From the NCBI GenBank assembly GCA_046153695.1, contig JBJXEZ010000019.1, positions 1 through 26,303 of the forward strand: 26,303 nt of DNA, read 5' to 3'. Shown in pieces: positions 6,370-15,446 of this stretch. Source of the stretch: M3007 sp046153695 (GTDB lineage: Bacteria > Bacteroidota > Bacteroidia > Chitinophagales > Saprospiraceae). Each line of letters begins with the position of its first letter. Within the stretch, counting starts at the first letter, position 1. The position numbers and the translations under genes are program-made. Under the pieces are notes generated by a model. That model ran no database searches. It saw nothing but the letters and a program-made list of their open reading frames with translations, and was not told the origin of the DNA.

Positions 6370-9300
6370 TTATTTCAGAATCACCAATTTCTCGAACGCA
6401 CTTTCGGCAGAAGCAGTGTTGCCGGTTACATCGGTGCCGCGCACTTTGATCCGGTACAGGTAAACCCCGCGTGCGAGCACTTCGTTGTACTCATCGCGGC
6501 CGTTCCAGTTGATGTCGGTCACACGGAAGCCGTCTGCTGGAGCCGTCTGCAGGATCGTTTTGACCAGTTTTCCCGATACGGAAAAAATGCTGACTTGAAC
6601 GTCAAGCACTTGTCCAGCCAAGTTGTGCTCAAACTGAAAATTCGTGTTGGTGCTGAACGGGTTAGGGTAGTTCAGGACGTGGGCGAGCGCAGCCTTTCCG
6701 TCCTCTGCCACCACAAACTCGGTGTAACCCTCGCCGGAATTGTTGGCAATGTCCCAGCCTTTGGCCAGCAGCGTATGCCGCCCGGGGGCCAGGCTACGCA
6801 ACGGGTACAGCGCCTTGCCTTGGCGGGAGTCGTCGAGGGCACTTTCGTAAAAATCGTTCAGGACGATAGTTTCCAGCGCGTTACCGTCGAGCACCACAGT
6901 CAGGTCGTGGCCGAGGCCGGCACCGGTCACGTTCATGCCGTAATCATCGGAGCATTTAACCAGGATCGTCGGGTTTTTGTCCGTGATACCGCCAAAGGCG
7001 AATGCATCAGTATTGAGGAAAATCTGTACGAGGGGCGGGTTTTCGTCTTTGATGGAATTGCCCGTGCCACCGATAACCACCTCGGTGTCGGCACCGGCAG
7101 CGTCGAGCGGTGTGCCGTCCTCAGCATAGTAACTGATCTTTCCCAATCCGTAGGGGTAGTTGATGTCTTTTGGGACTACAAAATTGATCTTGAACCGGCC
7201 GTTGGTCACTGTTGCGCTGCCTTTGAACAAAATACTGCGCTGGGCAGTGAACGGGCGCACATAGCTGCGTTCGTCCTGGCCGAGGGTGTACAGCGTCTGC
7301 TTTTTGTCGAACAGCGTGACGAACACGCGCCCGTTGAACGCAGGCAGCGGGTTTCCGGGAAGGTCGGTCACCTCGCCTTCCAGCTCCACGGGCATGAGCG
7401 CACGCAAGGTATCAGGCTGAGCCGGATCGAACTGTTTGCCGTTGATACGCGTGGTGCGAACGCGGTGTTCCGGCAGGGCCAGGTACATAGCCGGGTCACC
7501 GAGCAGTGTGAAGCGGCGACCATTGTTTTCATTGCCGCTGCTAAGGGTATTCTTGGCATCCTTAAGAATGTCGCCAATGGTCCGATAGCGGCCGTTGGGC
7601 AGGCGTTGGAAAATAACCTCCTGCACGGCATCGGTGAGTTTGTTGTTCCCGTCAATGAACACGGCACGCACAGTGGTGAACAGTGCCACAGCGCCAGAAT
7701 TGACTTTGATCAGCGCCTGTTCACCGCCGGTGAGGGTACCGTAGTCATCGTAACCGCCGAAGGAACAGGTGGCAGTTATGACGAGCGGGTAACGGTTGGT
7801 GTTGTCCCAGCCTGCGATATCGTTGTTGTCTATAACACGTTCCTGCGCCCAGCCACGAGGCCCGCCGTGGCCGATGTATTGGGCAATGAGACCGCCCTTG
7901 AAAATATTGGCGTTGATAGCCGCCTTGGCATCGGGAATCCGTTTTTCACTGGATGTGGCTACCTGTTGGTAGGCATCGAAATAGACTTTTTCAAGGTTGA
8001 ACCACTCTTCAGTTTTTTCGGCGGCATGGGCCAGGGAGTCTTCGGCTTGGTTGATGTGGGCATTCCAGTCTTCATCGTCGGCGAAGTACAAGAGGCGAAG
8101 GTGCCAGTCGCCCAATGTTTTGGGATTGTTGTCGTAGTCCAGGATCTTGTTCACAATAGCCTGCGCTTCGGCGGCATTGCGGGGGGTGATGCGCCCAACG
8201 GCAATGTCCAGAGCGCCCACGAGGTTGCCGCCTTCGTTGTCGCTGAGCAGGGCAAAGTAATCGTCGGAGGGGAAGGAGTAGATCGGGTTGAACGACTGGT
8301 AGGTTTCAAAAACGGGTACGAGGTCGAGGTTGTCGTCGCTTTCCGTATTGTTGCGCGGGTCGAAAGAGCCATCGCCGAACAGGAGCAGGTAGTCAAACTT
8401 GGCTGGGCTGCGGTCCAACAACATCCGGGCAAAATCACGAATAGCGGTTGGGTCTTTAGCGCCTGACGAAAACTCGTTGTACAGCTGGTCAATGCGCACG
8501 GTAGCCACATCCAGGCCGCTATACGTGCGCCGGTGTTGGGCTAGTTGTTGTGCGGCAGCCTCCAGGTCGGAGTGGTAAACTATGACCATATGTAGGTTGT
8601 CGAGGCCGTGAATATTCTGGTTGGCGATTTTTCCGATGGCCTTTTCCGGCCTGGGCAGGTTGCCGTTGTCGAAAAACGCGACGAAATTGCGAAGCGTGTT
8701 TTGTGTGGGTGCGCCAAATTCCACCGTACTGCCGGAAGTCGTTGCCACCTGACGTTTGGGTGCTTTTCGGTCGGTTACGTCCCAAATGGCAAAGCCTGCA
8801 CCGTTGACACCGCTGATGCGGAATGTGGCGTTTGGTTGAGTCAAGGTTTGCTGGTCACGGAACTCCATGGCTTGACCGGTCATAACCAGCCTGCGTCGGG
8901 CGTTCACTTCGATATAGTCAAGCCAGCCCTCGCTGGTTTCGGCGGCTGCCAGGTAGCGTACTTGAACGGGTATATTGTCCGTGGTAGGCGAGAATGCACC
9001 GTTGACCAGTGTATTGGAAGCAAAGTCGGCTTCGTTGTTGCTAACCGCCACGCCGAAGACTGTACGGGAAAACGTAGAAGTGCCTGCCAGAACTTGCAGG
9101 CTGGTGTTGATCCGGCATCGTCCGGCAAACTCGGATCGCAGGCGAGCCACTGAGCCGGGCACGAGATTGGGAAAGCTGAATGTGTATGTTCGGTCGCGGG
9201 TCTGGAAAAAATAATCGCCAAACCAGCGCTTGCCGGAGCCTTGCGCCGACGTGAACAGGTTGAGCAAGTTTATCTTCTCGTCTTCGTGGCGGCGGACATC

Positions 9301-10236
9301 GTCAAATTCTTCCGTCAGAAAACTCGAACTAACGCTGGCTTGTTCGGCTACGCGCAGGCCCTGTCCTCCGCCGATTTTGATAAAATAGTAGGCAAATTCA
9401 TCGTACAAATTTTGTTGGATGCTCAGCTCCGGGTCGGTTGTACTGGGCCGGTACGTCCAGGGCGCTGGGCCGGTAGCATAAAACAGGAGGTAGTCGCCGT
9501 TGTCAAATTTGCCGTCAGCCTCGCCCGACACGAAAATAGCGTTTTCTAACAGGTCATCCGGGCGAGCATCCCCTGTACGCTCCGGCAGCATAGCGCCCCC
9601 GTTGCCGTATACACGGATCTGGCGGGGATCAATGCTCTCCAGGTTGGCGATACCGAGCGTGTTTTTCAGGTAGGCAAAGTCAAGACGGTAAACTCCGCTT
9701 TGGCTCACGCCAAATTTGTAGGCCGTACCGTCGCTAAGAACAGAGGTGTAGGTATTCGGTCCTCCACGTGGCTTGGCTGGTTCTGGCTCCGGAGACGATA
9801 TGCGCACGGTGAGCGAAAAAGCGGTGACGCGCTCGTAGCCGTTGCTTGTTTTCCGAATGGGATAAAACTTCACGTGGCCAAAAAATTGGCTGCGCTCCTG
9901 TTCCACCGAGGCCTGAACATCCAGGTCTTGGCCTAAAACCGTTAAATCTGCGCTGGTTTTCGGCTCGAAAGGTGCGTACTGCACGGAATTGATTTCCACA
10001 GTAAGACGAGAGCGTCCAGGCAGCGCAAAGCGCTCAATAAACAGGGGCAGTGTGGGTGCCTCGTCGCCGAAATGGCAACCGTCGAAACGCCATTGCTCCA
10101 CCAAATCGCCACCGGAAAGCATGTGCCGATATGGTTCTGCGGACCAGTTCAGGGTGCGTTGGATTTGGTGTGTACTTTGAGCGGACAGCGCTGCAACGCC
10201 GAGCAGGAACAGGAATAAGAGCCGAAGTTTCTTCAT
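6370..10236 (-). CDS. porU: Type IX secretion system sortase PorU (C25 gingipain-like peptidase)
   Basis: PorU is the cell-surface sortase that removes the C-terminal signal of T9SS cargo and links it to lipopolysaccharide. The start at 10236 is chosen because MKKLRLLFLFLLGVAALSAQ is a clean signal peptide; an upstream in-frame ATG at 10311 would add 25 unsuitable residues. From there the protein is 1288 residues, typical for PorU. The peptidase core includes VIVYHSDLEAAAQQLAQHR, DYLLLFGDGSFDPRN and PSDDYFALL. The catalytic pair is H790 in YIGHGGPRGWAQE and C824 in ITATCSFGGYDD, with the 34-residue spacing expected of the family. The C-terminus (LNYPNPFSTNTNFQFEHNL ... GVYLYRIKVRG) is an FlgD-like/CTD Ig fold. 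It lies downstream of an ECF sigma gene and a barrel-protein gene in one orientation. porV, a frequent neighbour, is not here. Confidence 0.93.
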   Translation of the reverse strand: MKKLRLLFLFLLGVAALSAQSTHQIQRTLNWSAEPYRHMLSGGDLVEQWRFDGCHFGDEAPTLPLFIERFALPGRSRLTVEINSVQYAPFEPKTSADLTVLGQDLDVQASVEQERSQFFGHVKFYPIRKTSNGYERVTAFSLTVRISSPEPEPAKPRGGPNTYTSVLSDGTAYKFGVSQSGVYRLDFAYLKNTLGIANLESIDPRQIRVYGNGGAMLPERTGDARPDDLLENAIFVSGEADGKFDNGDYLLFYATGPAPWTYRPSTTDPELSIQQNLYDEFAYYFIKIGGGQGLRVAEQASVSSSFLTEEFDDVRRHEDEKINLLNLFTSAQGSGKRWFGDYFFQTRDRTYTFSFPNLVPGSVARLRSEFAGRCRINTSLQVLAGTSTFSRTVFGVAVSNNEADFASNTLVNGAFSPTTDNIPVQVRYLAAAETSEGWLDYIEVNARRRLVMTGQAMEFRDQQTLTQPNATFRISGVNGAGFAIWDVTDRKAPKRQVATTSGSTVEFGAPTQNTLRNFVAFFDNGNLPRPEKAIGKIANQNIHGLDNLHMVIVYHSDLEAAAQQLAQHRRTYSGLDVATVRIDQLYNEFSSGAKDPTAIRDFARMLLDRSPAKFDYLLLFGDGSFDPRNNTESDDNLDLVPVFETYQSFNPIYSFPSDDYFALLSDNEGGNLVGALDIAVGRITPRNAAEAQAIVNKILDYDNNPKTLGDWHLRLLYFADDEDWNAHINQAEDSLAHAAEKTEEWFNLEKVYFDAYQQVATSSEKRIPDAKAAINANIFKGGLIAQYIGHGGPRGWAQERVIDNNDIAGWDNTNRYPLVITATCSFGGYDDYGTLTGGEQALIKVNSGAVALFTTVRAVFIDGNNKLTDAVQEVIFQRLPNGRYRTIGDILKDAKNTLSSGNENNGRRFTLLGDPAMYLALPEHRVRTTRINGKQFDPAQPDTLRALMPVELEGEVTDLPGNPLPAFNGRVFVTLFDKKQTLYTLGQDERSYVRPFTAQRSILFKGSATVTNGRFKINFVVPKDINYPYGLGKISYYAEDGTPLDAAGADTEVVIGGTGNSIKDENPPLVQIFLNTDAFAFGGITDKNPTILVKCSDDYGMNVTGAGLGHDLTVVLDGNALETIVLNDFYESALDDSRQGKALYPLRSLAPGRHTLLAKGWDIANNSGEGYTEFVVAEDGKAALAHVLNYPNPFSTNTNFQFEHNLAGQVLDVQVSIFSVSGKLVKTILQTAPADGFRVTDINWNGRDEYNEVLARGVYLYRIKVRGTDVTGNTASAESAFEKLVILK

Positions 10237-10242
10237 AAAGAC

Positions 10243-10320
10243 AAATTTGTTGTGTCGGTCAAATGGCGCTGCCTGTACGGGAGCGGTTGCCCGGCGAAGT
10301 TTCGCATACACAACAAATTT
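10243..10320. repeat. 13-bp inverted repeat in the porU leader
   Basis: AAATTTGTTGTGT at 10243-10255 and ACACAACAAATTT at 10308-10320 are exact complements 52 bases apart. They occupy almost the whole gap between the barrel-protein gene and porU. The pair could fold as a long-range hairpin in the transcript, or bind a dimeric regulator, or be the ends of a tiny insertion. Confidence 0.6.
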
Positions 10321-10330
10321 TGACAGTATC

Positions 10331-11707
10331 TTACAAATACGTCAGCACACCTGCCTGAATAGAAAACGAGCGCACCGGTTCTTCTTGTTGGCCGTAGCCC
10401 TTTCCAGCGAACGTTTGTCGGAAGGCCGGTTCTACAAACGCAACATGGCGCCCTTTGCCGAGCCGGTGCTCGATGCGGAGACCTGCGTCCACAGTAGCGT
10501 AAATGTTGTCGGACAGCCTGCCGTTTTCGAGCAGTCCATTGGAAGCCAGGGCCGGTTTGGGCGTTGGGTCGGGCAGTGTGTGGGGTGGAAGAGTGCCCGG
10601 CGGAAAATAGGTAGTGCTGTAGTCGTGATTTTTGCCCAGCGCCAAGTTGGCTGTGGCACCAACTACGGCGTGTGCGCTGGTGCGGCCCATTTTGGCCAAG
10701 CGGCGTGTGATTTTCACTGGCACGGTGAGCAGATCGGCGCTGATTTCCGACAGGGAAGACCCGTAAAAACCATCGTCCTGGTTTCCGCTAACGATAGTTA
10801 CGCTTTGTTTAGGTGCGTACTGTTTGGCGGAGTACCCGATACCGGCTTCCACGCCCCATTTGTCGGGCCGAAAGCCGCCAGCCAGTACGGCCCCGTAACC
10901 GCTGCCAGAGTAGTTTTTCCCGTCTGTGCCACCGATCCGGTCGTTGTCAGCCACCGTGTAGACAGCGAGGAAAAACGGGCTTTGGGAGGCGAATTTCGGC
11001 GTGGGTGCCTGAGCGAAAGCAACAGCACGGCCGGGCACCAATAGCCTGGATGTAAGCAGGAAGGGTGAAATAGACTTGGCTGCTGCGAATACGCGTAGGT
11101 TGGCCTGTTCAGCTGTTTGGTTCATGCTTGCCAATATTTCCGCGGCACTGTTGGCCATCAGGTAATCACCCGACAGCAGGCTCGGCGAACCGGGTTGCAT
11201 CAGTTGTTCTTGCAAGGCTTTTGCGGCAAGGGCTTCGAGTGGCGATTTTGAAGAAGGGTGGGGGTGCCCTGTCTGTTTTTTTGAGGCTACGGGCAAACCA
11301 GATCGGGTTTGCGCTACAGGTACATTCGGGTCAAAAACGGGGCGAGCCGGGGGCAGATACGTGCCTGTGCCCCAGTATGATTCGGTATTCCACAGCAGCA
11401 GCAGGAAAATGGCTGCTTCAGCCAATTTGGCAATGCGCAAGCGACGCACCCGTACAGCAACGACCTGTATCCGATTGGCAAGCGCATTCCAGTGTGCCTG
11501 TTGGTAAGGCGCTTCGAGGCGTTGCAACGTGTGGTACACGGCCTTATCCACGGCGTCCACGGCAACGGGCTGCTCTTCAAAAGCGGCTTGGTCCATCTTA
11601 TGCGCCAGCATGTCCCACGTTGAGGGGTCGAACTCCGGTTCAATATTGTCCAGAACGGACTTCATCTGCCGGTCAAAATTGTTATTGTAGTCGCTCATGT
11701 TGTTCAA
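10331..11707 (-). CDS. Putative membrane-anchored regulator with outer-membrane beta-barrel-like C-terminus
   Basis: The gene starts 15 bases after the ECF sigma gene and precedes porU. The 458-residue product has a hydrophilic N-terminus with two related motifs, FDPSTWDMLAHKMDQ (27-41) and YQQAHWNALANRIQ (68-81). A single hydrophobic segment follows near 94-107 (AKLAEAAIFLLLLW), then a Pro-rich linker (PARPVFDPNVPVAQ). The C-terminal half has alternating aromatic strands (VEAGIGYSAKQYAPK, LLTVPVKITRRL, VDAGLRIEHRLG, FVEPAFRQTFAG) like a porin-like OMP_b-brl domain. Position after a sigma gene and the N-terminal layout suggest an anti-sigma or sensing role; this is inference. An alternative start is the ATG at 11698. 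No enzymatic motif is seen. Confidence 0.6.
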   Translation of the reverse strand: MNNMSDYNNNFDRQMKSVLDNIEPEFDPSTWDMLAHKMDQAAFEEQPVAVDAVDKAVYHTLQRLEAPYQQAHWNALANRIQVVAVRVRRLRIAKLAEAAIFLLLLWNTESYWGTGTYLPPARPVFDPNVPVAQTRSGLPVASKKQTGHPHPSSKSPLEALAAKALQEQLMQPGSPSLLSGDYLMANSAAEILASMNQTAEQANLRVFAAAKSISPFLLTSRLLVPGRAVAFAQAPTPKFASQSPFFLAVYTVADNDRIGGTDGKNYSGSGYGAVLAGGFRPDKWGVEAGIGYSAKQYAPKQSVTIVSGNQDDGFYGSSLSEISADLLTVPVKITRRLAKMGRTSAHAVVGATANLALGKNHDYSTTYFPPGTLPPHTLPDPTPKPALASNGLLENGRLSDNIYATVDAGLRIEHRLGKGRHVAFVEPAFRQTFAGKGYGQQEEPVRSFSIQAGVLTYL

Positions 11708-11722
11708 AATCGTGCGGTATGC

Positions 11723-12319
11723 TTAGGCTTCCGTATCCCGGCCTTCAAAATACATGCGGCGGGCGAGGAAATATTCTTTTAGTTTGATTCGAGCTTTCAC
11801 CAAGTTGCTTCGGGAAGTGCTTTCGGTTATGTCGAGGGCATCGGCTATTTCGCGGTGCGAGTAACCCTCCACAACATACAGGTTGAACACCGCCCGGTAG
11901 GCCGGGGAGAGTTCATGTACGGCAGCCAGGATTTCCTGTTCAGAGAGGCTGCTGAGGGCATCAGGGTCGTCTGCTGAAAGGGTGTACGCCTCGTTGATAT
12001 CGTCTGTCCGTCGCCGGATGGTTTTTCGATAATAGTCAATGCAAGTATTGACCATAATCGTCCGAATCCATGCGGCCAGAGAGGTACCGGGCTTGTAGCG
12101 GGAGATGTTCTGAAAAACTTTGATGAAGCCCTCGTGCAGCAGGTCGAGTGCCTCGTCGCGGGAGCAGGCATAGCGCAGGCATACGCCCATCATCTTGCCG
12201 TAGTGTTGCTCGTACAGCTGTTGCTGTGCCCAGCGCTCTTGACGAGTCAAAGCAGTGATCAGATTGTGTTCGGTGTGTTCCAACGTTATGGCGAGATCCA
12301 TGTGCCGATTCCGGTTCAA
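11723..12319 (-). CDS. ECF-type RNA polymerase sigma factor
   Basis: The 198-residue product has sigma-70 region 2 at about 37-105 (LYEQHYGKMMGVCLRYACSR, DEALDLLHEGFIKVFQNI, SLAAWIRTIMVNTCIDYYRK). Region 4 lies at about 137-182 (LSPAYRAVFNLYVVEGYSHR, EIADALDITESTSRSNLVKA). It is a small ECF sigma factor lacking regions 1 and 3. The start may be ATG 12319 or the internal ATG at 12301 (MDLAITLEH). The following gene, 15 bases downstream, looks like a membrane-linked partner, and porU is third in the row. In Porphyromonas gingivalis an ECF factor (SigP) helps control T9SS genes, so a similar role is plausible but unproven. Confidence 0.9.
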   Translation of the reverse strand: MNRNRHMDLAITLEHTEHNLITALTRQERWAQQQLYEQHYGKMMGVCLRYACSRDEALDLLHEGFIKVFQNISRYKPGTSLAAWIRTIMVNTCIDYYRKTIRRRTDDINEAYTLSADDPDALSSLSEQEILAAVHELSPAYRAVFNLYVVEGYSHREIADALDITESTSRSNLVKARIKLKEYFLARRMYFEGRDTEA

Positions 12320-12405
12320 ATTTTATTAAAACAAACGGTTGTTCTGCAACTTTATGCCCGGCGAACATGAGCGAAACGCGCACATGCCGGCAAACGCTGC
12401 CTTGG

Positions 12406-12490
12406 TTTAGAGTGTGTTTAAATTTCAATGCAGCCTGAAGCAAAATTTGCCGCTTGCGGCCCGGCGACTGAAATTTGAACACGCTCGTAT
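12406..12490. mobile_element. MITE-like element, copy B (about 85 bp)
   Basis: The left end TTTAGAGTGTGTTTAAATTT and right end AAATTTGAACACGCTCGTAT are imperfect inverted repeats of the same family as 6194-6363. Internally GCCGC and GCGGC form a small hairpin at 12449-12460. It lies in the divergent gap between the sigma gene and serA and carries no gene. Confidence 0.6.
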
Positions 12491-12549
12491 AGTCTTGGTG
12501 AAAAAATGGCGTTCCGGGTTGTTTCGCTGCGTATATGAATTCATTGACC

Positions 12550-12557
12550 TATCTTTG
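12550..12557 (+). promoter_or_regulatory. Bacteroidota -7 box for serA
   Basis: TATCTTTG is a perfect TAnnTTTG match, 33 nt before the ATG of serA. Candidate -33 sequences upstream are poor: GTTTCG at 12521 is 23 nt away, with no clear TTTG. Confidence 0.5.
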
Positions 12558-12590
12558 GCTCGCTTTTTTTAAAGAACGCACGCTACAAAA

Positions 12591-13547
12591 ATGATAAAAA
12601 TTCTCGCCAACGACGGTATCCATCCCGACGGCAAACTCCTGCTGGAAGAGGCCAATTACCAGGTTATCACAGACAAAATACCTCAAGAAGAACTCGCTGC
12701 ACGCATTGAGGCCTACGATGTGCTCATAGTACGCAGCGCCACCAAGGTCACTCGCGAGATCATTGATGCCGGCAAAAAACTCAAGGTCATCGCCCGCGGT
12801 GGTGTAGGACTTGACAACATTGACGTACCGTATGCCCAGAGCAAAGGACTGGCGGTATACAACACACCCAAGGCATCGTCACGTGCGGTAGCCGAACTGG
12901 CTATGGGCCACCTTTTCAGCCTGGCCCGTATGCTTCAGCTCGGTAACCGCGAACTGGCCTCTGGCGGCGATTTCAAAAAACTCAAAAAAGCCTTTGAGAC
13001 CGGCTTTCAGCTGCGTGGCAAAACCTTCGGCATCCTTGGTTTTGGCCGTATAGGCCAGGAAGTAGCACAAATGGCGCTGGGTCTCGGGATGGCCGTACGG
13101 GCGCACGACCCATTCGTACCGGAGGCTGAGATTGGTATCAAAATGTACGGCTACGACGACCTGAAACTTTGTGTAAACATTCAGACCGAGCCGTTGGAGC
13201 GGGTAATCCGCGAGTCGGATTTCATCTCGTTGCACCTGCCGGGCGGTGGTGGAGCAATTATAGGGGCCGCCGAAATGGAAAAAATGAAAGACGGTGTCAT
13301 CCTGATCAATACAGCACGCGGTGGCGTGATTGACGAAGTCGCCCTGTTGGCAGCCCTTGACAGTGGCAAAGTCGGCGGAGCAGGCCTCGATGTGTTTGAA
13401 AACGAGCCTACTCCCCGAGAGGCCCTGCTGAAACACCCGCAGGTGTCCTGCTCGCCCCACATCGGTGCCAGTACGATGGAAGCCCAATCTTACATCGGTA
13501 TGGAACTGGCAGACAAGATCATCGCCTTTTTTGGTGACGACAAGTAA
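12591..13547 (+). CDS. serA: D-3-phosphoglycerate dehydrogenase (short form)
   Basis: This enzyme oxidises 3-phosphoglycerate with NAD+ to 3-phosphohydroxypyruvate, the first step of serine synthesis, in the cytoplasm. The 318-residue protein has the D-2-hydroxyacid dehydrogenase layout: an N-terminal catalytic part with VLIVRSATKVT and VIARGGVGLDNIDVPYA, the NAD-binding motif GILGFGRIGQEVA, and a catalytic triad of R243 (NTARGGVIDE), E272 (DVFENEP) and H290 (SPHIGAST). It lacks the ACT regulatory domain, so serine feedback through that domain is not expected. A WD40 gene starts 5 bases after its stop, so the two are likely co-transcribed. A perfect -7 box lies 33 bases upstream. Another 2-hydroxyacid dehydrogenase specificity is possible, but the sequence is closest to SerA. 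Confidence 0.9.
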   Translation: MIKILANDGIHPDGKLLLEEANYQVITDKIPQEELAARIEAYDVLIVRSATKVTREIIDAGKKLKVIARGGVGLDNIDVPYAQSKGLAVYNTPKASSRAVAELAMGHLFSLARMLQLGNRELASGGDFKKLKKAFETGFQLRGKTFGILGFGRIGQEVAQMALGLGMAVRAHDPFVPEAEIGIKMYGYDDLKLCVNIQTEPLERVIRESDFISLHLPGGGGAIIGAAEMEKMKDGVILINTARGGVIDEVALLAALDSGKVGGAGLDVFENEPTPREALLKHPQVSCSPHIGASTMEAQSYIGMELADKIIAFFGDDK

Positions 13548-13552
13548 ACCGC

Positions 13553-14443
13553 ATGCTGCTCTACACCTGCACCGGACATCGGGCCGCCGTGTACGCGCTT
13601 GCGAAAGGGCCGACTGACCGTGATCTGGTCTCGGCTGGGGGCGACGGCTGGATTACCGCATGGAGCCTCGATGAGCCGGATACAGGCAAGGTCGTGGCTT
13701 CCGTGGAGACACAGGTGTTTTCTATTATCGCCTTTCCCCAAAAAAAACGCCTCGTAGCGGGCAACATGAATGGCGGCTTGCACTGGATCGACCTGGACCA
13801 GCCAGCACGCACGCTCAACATATTACACCATAAAAAAGGCGTTTTTGACCTGAAAACACAGGACGAGTGGCTTTTTTCCGCCGGAGGCGAGGGCATGCTC
13901 ACGCGCTGGTCGCTGGCAGAGGCACGTTCGGTGGAGAGTTTTCATTTGTCGAACAAAGCCTTGCGCAGCATAGCGATCGCACCCCTTCGCCGGGAGATGG
14001 CTGTAGGAGCCAGCGATGGCTCCATTTATTTTTTGGACCTGGACACACTCGCGCTGAAACGCACTTTGTCGCAGGCACACAAGCCTTCCGTGTTTGTGGT
14101 GCGGTACACTCCCGACGAGCGGTATTTACTTAGCGGGGGACGCGATGCCATGTTGCGGGTGTGGGGATTGGGAAAAAACGACACTCCCGCGCTAGTATCC
14201 GAACAGGCAGCGCACTGGTTCACAATCAATCACCTCGCTTTTTCGCCCGACGGGGACCACTTCGCTACCGCCAGCCGCGATAAAACGGTCAAAATTTGGG
14301 ATGCACACAAGTTCCAACTCCAGGTTGTGTTTGATCCCATGCGTGATAATGGCCACCGCAACTCGGTTAACAGCCTGCTCTGGCTGCCGGGTGCTCTGGT
14401 CTCCTGTAGCGACGACCGAACGCTGAAAATCTGGGAGGTGTAG
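13553..14443 (+). CDS. WD40 repeat protein
   Basis: This 296-residue protein is made almost entirely of WD40 blades. Clear repeats are LYTCTGHRAAVYALAKG...GDGWITAWSLDE, SAGGEGMLTRWSLAEA, GASDGSIYFLDLDT, LLSGGRDAMLRVWGLGK, FSPDGDHFATASRDKTVKIW and LVSCSDDRTLKIWEV, fitting a single seven-bladed propeller. There is no signal peptide, so it is probably a cytoplasmic protein-interaction scaffold. It begins 5 bases after serA and was probably transcribed with it; a functional link to serine synthesis is not implied. The gene converges with the DUF547 gene, leaving only 4 bases between the stops. Confidence 0.9.
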   Translation: MLLYTCTGHRAAVYALAKGPTDRDLVSAGGDGWITAWSLDEPDTGKVVASVETQVFSIIAFPQKKRLVAGNMNGGLHWIDLDQPARTLNILHHKKGVFDLKTQDEWLFSAGGEGMLTRWSLAEARSVESFHLSNKALRSIAIAPLRREMAVGASDGSIYFLDLDTLALKRTLSQAHKPSVFVVRYTPDERYLLSGGRDAMLRVWGLGKNDTPALVSEQAAHWFTINHLAFSPDGDHFATASRDKTVKIWDAHKFQLQVVFDPMRDNGHRNSVNSLLWLPGALVSCSDDRTLKIWEV

Positions 14444-14447
14444 CAGG

Positions 14448-15410
14448 CTACTCGTTCAGTGCCCAGTCGTACTCGGCAAAGCCGATAGCCGCGTCCGCGC
14501 TTAACTGCGTCGTGGCGTAGCGGTTGAGAAACTCCCGCAGGTTGCCGAAATCGGCGGCATACCACTCAAATATTTTGCTGACCTGTGCTGTGCCTCCTGC
14601 AAGGGTGTTGTACTTGGCATTATTCACAAACTGGCGTGTGCGTTGCTCCAGCGTTGCGGTCAGGTTATCGGCAGTGTAAGCCCGGTTGTGCAGTGGTGGG
14701 CAGGAACGGGCGGCACAGTTGACTGCAAAGTGGATACGTGCGTCCTTGAACAGGGGCCGCAGGATGTCGTTTTCAATCTGGTTCAGGCTGTATTTTTTTC
14801 CGCCTAATTCGATACGCTTCACATCCCAGGTTTTGCCGCCGTCCAGGTTCATGACGCTTGTCAAGGGATAGTTGTCGGCGATGAGGTCAATGGTGAAGGC
14901 ATTGTATGCGTTGATCCAATAAGCCATTTTTTCGGCACGACCCCAACCTTCGGCGGGCGGGTTGGCGGCCAGAGCGGCGAGGTACGTATCCAGAGCGGCT
15001 TTGTCCGCCTGGATGCCTTTGTAATTGACTTTTCCGGAGGCGCTGACGTATTTGCGAAGCAAGTTGTCCCAGCCCTCATGCAGGGGGGCGGGGGCCTCGG
15101 GTTGTGGTGGCAACGGTGTTTGGGCCGGCTGTGGTGGCTGAGGTGGGGCCGGTTGGGGCGCCGGAGCAGGTTGGGGAGCCGGAGCGGGCTTGTTCATTTT
15201 TGGAACTGTCGAACCGGGTTTCTGCGGCGGCGGAGTGGCGAGGCGGGCAGGTGTATCCGGCGCTTGAACAGTGGGTACGGTGACTGGCGGCGCTGGCGGC
15301 TCGGGGGCATTGGCCGCTTGTGCGGATTCGGGTTGATTGGAGCATGCCAGCAGGAGAAGAGCGCTGAAAAACAAGGATTTGTGCGAAAAAAATCGGTGTA
15401 TGGACATCAT
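14448..15410 (-). CDS. DUF547 lipoprotein
   Basis: The 320-residue product starts with a lipoprotein signal: a hydrophobic stretch ending in the lipobox LLAC, with lipidated Cys at 23. Residues ~30-115 form a Pro/Ala-rich linker (APAPQPAPAPQPAPPQPPQP and similar). The C-terminal ~200 residues are a DUF547 domain: WDNLLRKYVSASGKVNYKGI, EKMAYWINAYNAFTIDLI, HFAVNCAARSCPPL and LREFLNRY. DUF547 has no assigned reaction; the conserved WINAYNA and C-A-R-S-C-P segments are diagnostic. It is predicted to be anchored in the envelope on its Pro-rich stalk. The start may be either of the adjacent ATGs at 15410 or 15407. Confidence 0.88.
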   Translation of the reverse strand: MMSIHRFFSHKSLFFSALLLLACSNQPESAQAANAPEPPAPPVTVPTVQAPDTPARLATPPPQKPGSTVPKMNKPAPAPQPAPAPQPAPPQPPQPAQTPLPPQPEAPAPLHEGWDNLLRKYVSASGKVNYKGIQADKAALDTYLAALAANPPAEGWGRAEKMAYWINAYNAFTIDLIADNYPLTSVMNLDGGKTWDVKRIELGGKKYSLNQIENDILRPLFKDARIHFAVNCAARSCPPLHNRAYTADNLTATLEQRTRQFVNNAKYNTLAGGTAQVSKIFEWYAADFGNLREFLNRYATTQLSADAAIGFAEYDWALNE

Positions 15411-15446
15411 GTGCGTTTTTTAGTTGAGCGTAATAAGTGCCACGTG

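Noticed and set aside
6595..8466. 623-codon plus-strand open frame
   Set aside because: It lies wholly antisense to porU, which has catalytic His and Cys and full length.
10236..10311. Upstream start of PorU
   Set aside because: The extra 25 residues precede a complete signal peptide and cross the inverted repeat; the ATG at 10236 fits better.
10247..11044. 265-codon plus-strand open frame
   Set aside because: Antisense to the barrel-protein gene; no recognisable sequence.
12036..12482. 148-codon minus-strand open frame running through the sigma gene start
   Set aside because: Its N-terminal part is a translation of the repeat element and the rest is an alternative frame of the sigma gene.
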